DNA of 64,000 nt from Sphingobacterium psychroaquaticum. GTDB lineage: Bacteria > Bacteroidota > Bacteroidia > Sphingobacteriales > Sphingobacteriaceae. The position numbers were made by a program, and so were the translations under genes. The DNA lies in assembly GCF_900177625.1 (NCBI RefSeq), contig NZ_FXAU01000007.1, positions 62,729 through 126,728 of the forward strand. Direction: 5' to 3'. Below the pieces are notes generated by a model that searched no databases, had not been told where the DNA came from, and saw only the letters and a list, made by a program, of their open reading frames with translations. Shown here in pieces: positions 52,737-60,452 of the stretch; positions within the stretch are counted from its first letter, which is position 1; every line of letters begins with the position of its first letter.

Positions 52737-54608
52737 ATGTTTTTGAGATATTCTTTTCTTTTTCTACTTTTTACGGCGTTTTCGCTCTCGCTCTCCGCGC
52801 AGCAAACCTTTAAGTTTGCGCAGGTAACCGATACCCACGTTGGCGGAGCAACTGGAGCTGATGACCTGCGGCGAACCGTCAAAGACCTAAACACACAAAA
52901 AGATATCGACTTCGTGATCCTCTCAGGCGACGTCACCGAATTCGGTTCCGATCTCGAACTCGCATTGGCCAAGCAGATCTTGGATAGTCTAAAATTACCC
53001 TTATACGTAATTCCTGGAAATCACGATAGCAACTGGTCTGAGAGTGGCGCCAATTCTTTCCGCAAAGTATTCGGTAGCGAGATGTTTTTCTTTAAGCATA
53101 AAGGCTACCAATTTATGGGAACCACTTCGGGCCCGAATATGCGGATGAGCCCCGGACAGATTCCACGTGAAAACCTCGTTTGGATGGATTCTGTCTTCCA
53201 AGCCAACCCCGATAAAGAAACACCCCTTATATATATAAACCACTATCCACAAGATTCCTCACTAAACAATTGGTACGAAGCGATCGATCGTTTAAAAGGA
53301 CGCAATGTACAACTTGCGCTTTGCGGACATGGGCATGCCAACAAGCTCTACAATTGGGAAGGAATTCCAGGCGTGATGGGGCGCTCCAACCTTCGAGCAA
53401 AAGACTCGATCGGCGGATACAACATTATCACGATAGGCAACGGTATGGCACACTATGAGGTACGCAGACCACTCGCTATAACCGAGGCCAGCTGGTTGGA
53501 AGTGCCGCTTATCAATCACCGGTTCGACCTACAGAAAGTAAGCTACAAGCGTCCTGATTTCTCCGTAAACCAACGCTACAATAATAAAGTACAGGTTGCC
53601 TGGACCTTTCAAGACAATAGTGACCTGGGAGCCGGTTTTGCGAAATACGGAAACCTATTGATTACCGGAAATACCACCGGAGCGGTTTATGCCCTCGATG
53701 TACAAACTGGAAAGAAAATATGGACCTATAAAACAGGCGGGAAAGTATATGCCACACCGGCTGTGTGGAAGACCACTGTTGTGGTAGGCTCTTCCGATGG
53801 AAACATCTATGGCTTGGACGCAAAAACAGGTAAACTTAATTGGAAATTGCAAACTGCAAAAGCTGTTTTGGGAAGCACAACGATCGACAGCGATGGGATC
53901 GCCTTTATTGGCGCTTCAGACGGACAGTTTAGAGCGATCGATGTGAAGACAGGCAAACTGCGCTGGTCTTTCGATAAGCTAAAAGGCTTCGTTTCGACGA
54001 AACCAACTTTGTATAAAGAAAAGGTGATTTTTGGTGATTGGGGCAACGGTTTCTATGCGTTGGATCGTAAATCTGGGCAGCTGTTATGGGAGTGGAATAA
54101 CGGACATGCAAATCGGATGTTTTCGGCGGCGGCCTGCTACCCGGTGGTCAGCAACAACCGCGTGTTTCTTGTCGCACCAGACCGTTTTATGACCTGTCTC
54201 GATGTGGAAACAGGAGAGGTGATTTGGCGCGAAAAGAAAGACCCTATCCGTGTTCGTGAGTCAATGGGCTTGTCGAAGGACGGTCAATATGTATACGTTA
54301 AAACCATGGACGGAAACCTACTGGGTGTATCCACTAAAGCGGATAGTATGGAGGTCGCTTGGAAATCAGCTTTACAGCTTCCTTATGAGCTTACGCCATC
54401 CGCTATTGAAACCAATGGTAAGCAGGTTTTTGTGCCGAGTCACTCGGGATTGGTTTCTGGTATTAATGCTAAAAGTGGAGCGGTCTCCTGGCAATATAAA
54501 TTATCAAATGCGATGATAAACCCTATATTTGTTTTAGATGCTAACCATGTAGTTGTCTCAACAATGGATGGGGTGATTGCAAAAATTCATCTGTTATCCA
54601 ATGAATAA
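52737..54608 (+). CDS. Metallophosphoesterase fused to a PQQ-like beta-propeller, secreted
   Basis: A 623-residue protein with a signal peptide (LLFTAFSLSLSAQ). Residues about 25-265 form a calcineurin-like phosphoesterase: DTH (32-34), SGDVTEFG (63-70), PGNHDSNW (93-100), YINHYPQ and CGHGHANK carry the metal ligands. Residues about 285-620 form a PQQ/WD-like propeller with repeats such as GAVYALDVQTGKKIWTYKT. The fusion suggests a secreted phosphodiesterase or phosphatase with a binding propeller; the substrate is unknown. Codon use in the first two thirds is richer in C-ending codons than in neighbouring genes. It overlaps the GH9-CE4 gene by 8 bp. Confidence 0.85.
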   Translation: MFLRYSFLFLLFTAFSLSLSAQQTFKFAQVTDTHVGGATGADDLRRTVKDLNTQKDIDFVILSGDVTEFGSDLELALAKQILDSLKLPLYVIPGNHDSNWSESGANSFRKVFGSEMFFFKHKGYQFMGTTSGPNMRMSPGQIPRENLVWMDSVFQANPDKETPLIYINHYPQDSSLNNWYEAIDRLKGRNVQLALCGHGHANKLYNWEGIPGVMGRSNLRAKDSIGGYNIITIGNGMAHYEVRRPLAITEASWLEVPLINHRFDLQKVSYKRPDFSVNQRYNNKVQVAWTFQDNSDLGAGFAKYGNLLITGNTTGAVYALDVQTGKKIWTYKTGGKVYATPAVWKTTVVVGSSDGNIYGLDAKTGKLNWKLQTAKAVLGSTTIDSDGIAFIGASDGQFRAIDVKTGKLRWSFDKLKGFVSTKPTLYKEKVIFGDWGNGFYALDRKSGQLLWEWNNGHANRMFSAAACYPVVSNNRVFLVAPDRFMTCLDVETGEVIWREKKDPIRVRESMGLSKDGQYVYVKTMDGNLLGVSTKADSMEVAWKSALQLPYELTPSAIETNGKQVFVPSHSGLVSGINAKSGAVSWQYKLSNAMINPIFVLDANHVVVSTMDGVIAKIHLLSNE

Positions 54609-57075
54609 GATGAGACTTTGTGCCCTATTTCTTCTCGTGCTGACGAGCTTATCAGGCGTAGCGCAGGATACCTGGATTCGGGTTAATCAATTGGGGTATA
54701 AATCTGCGGGGAAAAAGGTTGCCGTGTGGGCAAGTAAGACCGATAAGAAGGTTTCCTCGTTTACGCTGAAAGATAAAAAGACAAACAAAGTTGTCTATAA
54801 GGGTAAATCCTCGAAAGCCTTTGGGGCATACGGCCCTTTCGTGCAGTCTTATCGGTTAGACTTCTCTGCTTTCCTGAAACCGGGACGGTATATCGTAGAG
54901 GTTGATGGTGTGGCGTCTCCTGAAATACGAATCGGGGAAGATGTCTATAATGGTACGGCTGATTTTACGCTACGCTATATGCGCCAGCAACGTACGCTTT
55001 TCAATCCTTTTCTGAAGGATAGTTGCCATACGCACGACGGGTTTACGCTCTACGGTGCATCGGCAGGGCTGAAAGATAGTACGCAGATTGATGTCGGTGG
55101 CGGCTGGCATGATGCGTCCGACTACTTGCAATATGCGACAACATCTGCCAATGCGACGTATCACCTTTTGGCGGCGTATCGAGATTTTCCTAATGTGTTT
55201 ACCGATTATAAACAAGCGAATGGCTTGGATGGATCCAATGGGATTAAGGATGTGTTGGACGAGGCGAAGTGGGGACTGGATTGGTTGGTCAAGATGCACC
55301 CGCAGCCGCACATCATGTTCAATCAAATTGCTGACGATAGAGACCATGCGTCCATGCGGATGCCGGGGGAAGATCCTTTCTACGGACGGGGTTACGAAAG
55401 ACCGGTTTATTTTATTGACGGAAAGCCGCAACAGCGGGGCAAGTTCCTGAACAATACAACGGGTACGAGTTCTACAGCTGCGAAGTTTGTGAGTGCCTTT
55501 AATCTAGGGGCTCAACTTTTTGCGTCGAAGAATGTGGATTACAGTCAATTACTTCAGCAAAAGGCGGAAACAGCTTTCTCCTTTGCGCATCAGAAATTAG
55601 GGGTTACGCAGACGGTGTCTGTCAAGTCGCCTTATATTTATGCGGAAGATAATTGGGTGGATGATATGGAGCTTGCCTACGCCACGATGTATGGTCGCAA
55701 TAAGGATCAAAAATATGTGGATGGCGCCTTGAAGTATGCACGAGAAGAATCTATTACGCCCTGGTTAGTGAAAGATACCGCAAATCATTACCAATATTAT
55801 CCCTTCATTAATCTCGGTCACTACGAGTTGGCGAAGCAGCTTGATGGAGCGAAACGGGAAGAGATTATTGCGTATTATAAAGAAGGGATTGAACAGGTAT
55901 GGGGACGTGCGCAACAAAATGCATTCTATAGGGGCGTGCCTTTTATTTGGTGCAGTAACAACCTGACGGTTTCTTTTGCAATTCAATGTGTATGGTACGC
56001 AGAGCTCACAAAAGATAAACAATACGAAGAGTTGATGCAAGCTAATATCGATTGGTTGTTCGGTGTAAATCCATGGGGAACGAGTATGGTTTATGGTTTA
56101 CCAGCTTGGGGCGATACGCCCGTAGATCCACATTCCGCTTTTACACACCTGCATAATTATCCCATCGATGGAGGTTTAGTTGATGGTCCTGTATATACCA
56201 GTATTTTCAATAACCTCATCGGCATCCGTCTGAATGAGGAGGATGAGTATAAAAATTTTCAGAGTGACCTCGTGGTGTATCATGATGATTATGGCGATTA
56301 CAGTAGTAATGAGCCAACGATGGATGGCACGGCATCACTGATTTACTTGTTGGCATCCCAAGAGCAGCAGGAGACACGGAAGAAGGACCGCTATGGCGTA
56401 TTGGTGCAAGGCGATACCACGGCGAGAAAAGTGAGTCTCGTTTTCACAGGACACGATTTAAATGATGGGAAAGATGTTATTGCTGAGGTATTGCGAAAGA
56501 ATAAAGTGGAAGCTAGTTTTTTCTTTACAGGCGATTTTCTGCGAAATCCAGAAAACCAGCTTTTCTTGAATGCTATTAAAAGCAAGCATTATATCGGTCC
56601 GCATTCCGATAAACACTTGCTGTATGCACCTTGGGAGAAGCGCGATAGTACGATTATCTCACGTGAAAATTTTTTGAAAGATTTAGAAGATAATTATCGA
56701 GCTTTGCAAGCTGTAGGGATTAAGAAGGACAATGCGCTCTTCTTTATGCCTGCTTACGAGTGGTATAATGATGATGTTGTCCGCTGGGCTAGCACTTTGG
56801 GGCTATATACCGTGAACTATACACCAGGACTGCGCACTGCTGCGGATTATACATTTCCGGGAATGGGAAATAAGTATATGAGTTCGGAAGCAATTTTAGA
56901 ACAATTATATAACCGAGCCGACCTTAAAAACCTAAATGGTCACATAATTTTGGTTCATCTAGGCGTTGATGAAAGACGTGCAGACAAGCTGTATAATCGC
57001 TTGCCTGAGCTGATAAATGGCCTTAAAAAACGAGGGTATTCCTTCGTGAAAATAAATGAGTTATTGGCGCAATAA
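54601..57075 (+). CDS. Glycoside hydrolase family 9 fused to a polysaccharide deacetylase domain
   Basis: About 824 residues from the ATG at 54601, which overlaps the previous stop (ATGAATAA). Signal peptide to about SGVAQ; an Ig-like CelD_N domain at about 22-105 (WIRVNQLGYKSAGKK); GH9 domain at about 110-585 with GGWHDASD near 167 (catalytic base Asp) and SNEPTMDGTA near 568 (acid Glu). A NodB-like deacetylase domain (about 610-820) has HSDKH for the metal histidines near 668, but the first motif reads TGHDLNDG instead of TFDDG. GH9 includes exo-glucosaminidases, so deacetylation and cleavage of GlcNAc-containing glycan is possible. It is the gene before murQ. Confidence 0.85.
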   Translation: MNKMRLCALFLLVLTSLSGVAQDTWIRVNQLGYKSAGKKVAVWASKTDKKVSSFTLKDKKTNKVVYKGKSSKAFGAYGPFVQSYRLDFSAFLKPGRYIVEVDGVASPEIRIGEDVYNGTADFTLRYMRQQRTLFNPFLKDSCHTHDGFTLYGASAGLKDSTQIDVGGGWHDASDYLQYATTSANATYHLLAAYRDFPNVFTDYKQANGLDGSNGIKDVLDEAKWGLDWLVKMHPQPHIMFNQIADDRDHASMRMPGEDPFYGRGYERPVYFIDGKPQQRGKFLNNTTGTSSTAAKFVSAFNLGAQLFASKNVDYSQLLQQKAETAFSFAHQKLGVTQTVSVKSPYIYAEDNWVDDMELAYATMYGRNKDQKYVDGALKYAREESITPWLVKDTANHYQYYPFINLGHYELAKQLDGAKREEIIAYYKEGIEQVWGRAQQNAFYRGVPFIWCSNNLTVSFAIQCVWYAELTKDKQYEELMQANIDWLFGVNPWGTSMVYGLPAWGDTPVDPHSAFTHLHNYPIDGGLVDGPVYTSIFNNLIGIRLNEEDEYKNFQSDLVVYHDDYGDYSSNEPTMDGTASLIYLLASQEQQETRKKDRYGVLVQGDTTARKVSLVFTGHDLNDGKDVIAEVLRKNKVEASFFFTGDFLRNPENQLFLNAIKSKHYIGPHSDKHLLYAPWEKRDSTIISRENFLKDLEDNYRALQAVGIKKDNALFFMPAYEWYNDDVVRWASTLGLYTVNYTPGLRTAADYTFPGMGNKYMSSEAILEQLYNRADLKNLNGHIILVHLGVDERRADKLYNRLPELINGLKKRGYSFVKINELLAQ

Positions 57076-57146
57076 AATGCTGCGTGTTTGTGCATGTTTT
57101 TGATTAAAATTTGCATATTTGTATAATAGAAGTTTTTATTTGTGAT

Positions 57147-57959
57147 ATGATAAGAGTAACTGAAAAGGAGTCGAATTACCAGGATTTAGATAAAATGTCT
57201 GTCAAAGAACTTTTGACAAACATTAATCAAGAGGATAAAACAGTTCCCAATGCTGTAGAGCAAGCTATACCACAGCTGGAGCGTTTGGTTGAGGTGACCG
57301 TAGAGAAGATGAAAAAGGGCGGTCGGCTATTTTACATTGGTGCGGGAACGAGTGGACGTCTTGGAATTCTTGATGCATCAGAATGCCCACCTACTTTTGG
57401 TGTTCCTTTTGATTGGGTTATTGGATTAATTGCTGGAGGGGATACGGCGATCCGTAAAGCGGTTGAGTTTGCTGAAGATGATATGGAGCAAGCTTGGAAA
57501 GATCTGGAAGAGTTTGGGGTGCATGAAAATGATGTAATCGTTGGTATCGCAGCTTCTGGAACAACGCCGTATGTAATTGGTGGGTTAGAGCGCGCTAATC
57601 AAGAAGGCTTGGCAACGGGATGTATCGTATGTAATGATGGTTCTCCAATTGCAGCTGTTGCACAATATCCGGTAGAGGTGGTTGTGGGGCCTGAATTTGT
57701 GACGGGGTCTACACGGATGAAATCAGGGACTGCACAGAAATTGGTGCTGAATATGTTAAGCACGTCTGTAATGATTCAATTAGGGCGAGTGAAAGGTAAT
57801 AAGATGGTGGATATGCAGCTGTCCAATATTAAATTGGTAGCACGTGGTGTGCGTATGGTGATGGATGAAACAGGGGCAGATGAAGAAACAGCATCAGCAT
57901 TATTGGAAGAGTTCGGTAACGTACGGAAAGCTATTGAGAACTATCAGCATAATAAATAG
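57147..57959 (+). CDS. murQ: N-acetylmuramic acid 6-phosphate etherase
   Basis: About 270 residues from the ATG at 57147 (MIRVTEKESNYQDLD, the typical MurQ start); the frame is open to 57111. The SIS domain shows FYIGAGTSGRLGILDASECPPTFG (near residues 61-84, with the catalytic Glu of the family) and TGSTRMKSGTAQKLVLNMLS. It cleaves the lactyl ether of MurNAc-6-phosphate, giving GlcNAc-6-phosphate and D-lactate, in the cytoplasm. NagA (26209-27321) would take the product further. It lies between the GH9-CE4 gene and a symporter gene, in the murT/murQ pattern of Tannerella, but without the kinase MurK. Confidence 0.96.
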   Translation: MIRVTEKESNYQDLDKMSVKELLTNINQEDKTVPNAVEQAIPQLERLVEVTVEKMKKGGRLFYIGAGTSGRLGILDASECPPTFGVPFDWVIGLIAGGDTAIRKAVEFAEDDMEQAWKDLEEFGVHENDVIVGIAASGTTPYVIGGLERANQEGLATGCIVCNDGSPIAAVAQYPVEVVVGPEFVTGSTRMKSGTAQKLVLNMLSTSVMIQLGRVKGNKMVDMQLSNIKLVARGVRMVMDETGADEETASALLEEFGNVRKAIENYQHNK

Positions 57960-57982
57960 TCAATATAAACTAATCTAAATAT

Positions 57983-59476
57983 ATGTCTCCATTTATATTA
58001 TTGACATTTCTAGTGGTCTACTTCGGGGTATTACTAGCGGTGTCTTATTTTACATCTAAAGGTACGTCGGATAACTCGACCTTCTTCGTCGCAAACAGAA
58101 ACTCAAAGTGGTATATGGTTGCTTTCGGAATGATTGGAACAGCGCTTTCCGGGGTGACATTTATCTCCGTACCGGGTGCGGTTGGTGTTTCCAATTTCAG
58201 CTATTTCCAGTTTGTACTGGGTAATGCATTAGGTTTTCTCGTGATTGCTTATGTGTTATTGCCGTTGTATTATCGTATGAATCTAACCTCTATCTATACA
58301 TATTTAGAGGAACGTCTGGGGCATAAAAGCTATAAAACAGGAGCGATGATTTTTTTGGTATCACGTACCATTGGATCGGCGTTCAGACTTTATTTGGTCA
58401 CTATTATCCTTCAGAAATTTATTTTTGACGCTTGGAATGTTCCGTTTGGTGTAACTGTAGCGGGATGTTTGCTATTGATCTGGATGTATACCAATAAGGG
58501 TGGGTTGAAAACCATTATTATTACGGATACGTTACAAACGTTCTGTTTGTTGTTCGCCGTGATTCTATCCATTTATTTTATGGCGGACGGCCTTGGTGTT
58601 TCGGTTCTCGAAGCTTTTGAAAAGGTGAAAGATAGTACCTATTCACAGATTGTCGTATGGGAAAATTTGCTTGGGGATAAGAATCATTTTTGGAAACATG
58701 TCATTGGTGGAGCTTTTGTAACTATAGCGATGACGGGACTTGACCAAGATTTAATGCAGAAGAACTTAAGTATGAAGACGATCGGTGAGGCGCAGAAAAA
58801 CATGCTGACTTTTACCAGTATCTTCGTCGTGATTAACTTGTTCTTCTTAGCGGTAGGTGCCTTGTTGTATATTTTTGTTGCGGAGAAAGGAATTGATATT
58901 TCTGCATTACGCACACCAGATTACCTTTACCCAGAGATTGCATTGAACCATTTATCGGTATCTGCGGGAATTATCTTTATGATGGGATTAACGGCTGCAA
59001 CTTTTGCAACGACAGACTCGGCATTAACGGCATTGACAACATCGTACTGTGTTGACTTCTTGAATTTTAATAAAAAGGAAGACCCGAATGATCCTGCTTT
59101 GGTTAAACAACGTAATATCGTGCATTTTGCATTTTCAGTGATCATGTTAGTGGTTATTTTGATATTTCGTTTATTGAATAACGACTCTGTTGTAACAGCT
59201 ATTTTCACGGCGGCTAGTTATACCTATGGTCCACTTCTTGGGTTATTTGCTTTTGGTATCTTGACGAAATATAAGGTGAATGATAACTTGGTGCCTTACT
59301 TCTGTATCTTGTCACCAATCATCTTGTTCCTTTTAAATACGTATGTCATTGTACCACATACCAGCTATCGTATTGGGTTTGAGTTGATCGTTTATAACGC
59401 ATTGATCACAATCTTGATGTTGTGGTTTACCTCGCCGGGCAAATTGGATAAAGACGCGAAAGCAGCGAGTTTGTAA
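57983..59476 (+). CDS. Sodium:solute symporter (SSS family), probable MurNAc transporter
   Basis: A 497-residue inner-membrane protein with about 13 membrane segments and the SSS core: FGMIGTALSGVTFISVPGAVG, then the SRTIGSAFRLYLVT segment and the conserved ATFATTDSALTALTTSYCVDF near residues 335-355. It starts 23 bp after murQ, so the two are probably co-transcribed and end at the terminator at 59498. In Tannerella forsythia an SSS-type protein, MurT, imports MurNAc and is encoded with MurQ and MurK. The same role is likely here by context; direct substrate evidence is lacking. Confidence 0.88.
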   Translation: MSPFILLTFLVVYFGVLLAVSYFTSKGTSDNSTFFVANRNSKWYMVAFGMIGTALSGVTFISVPGAVGVSNFSYFQFVLGNALGFLVIAYVLLPLYYRMNLTSIYTYLEERLGHKSYKTGAMIFLVSRTIGSAFRLYLVTIILQKFIFDAWNVPFGVTVAGCLLLIWMYTNKGGLKTIIITDTLQTFCLLFAVILSIYFMADGLGVSVLEAFEKVKDSTYSQIVVWENLLGDKNHFWKHVIGGAFVTIAMTGLDQDLMQKNLSMKTIGEAQKNMLTFTSIFVVINLFFLAVGALLYIFVAEKGIDISALRTPDYLYPEIALNHLSVSAGIIFMMGLTAATFATTDSALTALTTSYCVDFLNFNKKEDPNDPALVKQRNIVHFAFSVIMLVVILIFRLLNNDSVVTAIFTAASYTYGPLLGLFAFGILTKYKVNDNLVPYFCILSPIILFLLNTYVIVPHTSYRIGFELIVYNALITILMLWFTSPGKLDKDAKAASL

Positions 59477-59497
59477 GCTCAGTTCGCTTAATTATAC

Positions 59498-59553
59498 AAA
59501 ACCTTCATTACGTCAGTGCGGTTAACGAGCTGATGCAATGAAGGTTTTTTTTT
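59498..59553 (+). terminator. Terminator of the murQ-symporter operon
   Basis: AAAACCTTCATT (59498-59509) pairs with AATGAAGGTTTT (59537-59548), perfect 12 bp, followed by T. The 27-base loop can form an inner GTCAG/CTGAT-like pairing. Confidence 0.88.
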
Positions 59554-59554
59554 G

Positions 59555-59562
59555 TAAGTTTG
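59555..59562 (+). promoter_or_regulatory. Promoter -7 element for the nucleoside phosphorylase gene
   Basis: TAAGTTTG matches TAnnTTTG and lies 21 bp before the ATG at 59584, directly after the preceding terminator. Confidence 0.5.
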
Positions 59563-59583
59563 AGTAAACAGATTTTTCTACAG

Positions 59584-60399
59584 ATGTATCATTTAATTGA
59601 AGAGACCCTAGAATTTATTCGTCGTAAGGTAGGCGATTTTACGCCAGAATTTGGTATCGTCCTCGGGACAGGCTTAGGTAAGTTAGTTGACGAGATTGAG
59701 GTGGAGCATCAGCTGATGTACTCCAATATTCCCAATTTCCCAATTTCTACCGTGGAGTTTCATACAGGGAAGTTGATTTTTGGTTTACTTAATGGCCGGC
59801 GTGTGGTGGCCATGCAAGGGCGTCTACATTACTATGAGGGCTATAGTATGCAGGAAATCACGTTTCCTATTCGTGTGATGAAAGGTTTAGGAATCCAGAA
59901 GCTTTTTGTGTCGAATGCGTCTGGTTCGCTAAACTCCAGTATATTAAAGGGAGATATCGGTATCATTGAGGATCATATCAATCTGCTGCCGGATAATCCG
60001 CTGCGGGGTCCAAATGACGATGACTTTGGTCCGCGTTTTCCGGATATGAGCCAACCGTATAATCGGAAAATGATTGAGCAGGCGAGTGATATTGCGATGG
60101 AGCTGGATGTACGCGCACATAAAGTGGTGTATGTGGCGGCGCCAGGGCCGAATTTGGAAACAAAAGCAGAGTATCGTTATATGCAAATTATTGGAGGTGA
60201 TATTGTGGGGATGAGTACGGTTCCGGAGGTAATTGTTGCCAATCATATGAGCCTGCCTGTATTTGCGATTTCGGTCATCACAGATGAGGGTTTCCATAAC
60301 GACTTGCAGCCTGTATCCTTGGCGGAGATTGTTGCTGTTGCAGCTGCTGCGGAACCGAAGATGACAAAGATTCTAAAAGAATTGATAGCCTTGCAATAA
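59584..60399 (+). CDS. Purine nucleoside phosphorylase
   Basis: About 271 residues from the ATG at 59584; a TTG at 59560 is in frame but overlaps the promoter element. It is the trimeric PNP type: GIVLGTGLGKLVDEI (phosphate loop), FHTGKLIFG, VVAMQGRLHYYEGYSMQEITFPIRVMK-type block split around residue 80-105, LFVSNASGSLN and VGMSTVPEVIVANH. It cleaves purine nucleosides with phosphate in salvage. It has its own promoter and is probably not part of the MurNAc operon, despite its place after it. Confidence 0.93.
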   Translation: MYHLIEETLEFIRRKVGDFTPEFGIVLGTGLGKLVDEIEVEHQLMYSNIPNFPISTVEFHTGKLIFGLLNGRRVVAMQGRLHYYEGYSMQEITFPIRVMKGLGIQKLFVSNASGSLNSSILKGDIGIIEDHINLLPDNPLRGPNDDDFGPRFPDMSQPYNRKMIEQASDIAMELDVRAHKVVYVAAPGPNLETKAEYRYMQIIGGDIVGMSTVPEVIVANHMSLPVFAISVITDEGFHNDLQPVSLAEIVAVAAAAEPKMTKILKELIALQ

Positions 60400-60423
60400 A
60401 TGTGATTTTTAGACGTACTTTTG
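60391..60423 (+). promoter_or_regulatory. Promoter for the porin gene
   Basis: TTG (60391-60393), 22 bp, TACTTTTG (60416-60423). The -7 box is a full TAnnTTTG match; the spacing is a little long. The ATG is 29 bp downstream at 60453. Confidence 0.55.
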
Positions 60424-60452
60424 TTGTTATTTACGTGAATATATAGGCATTG

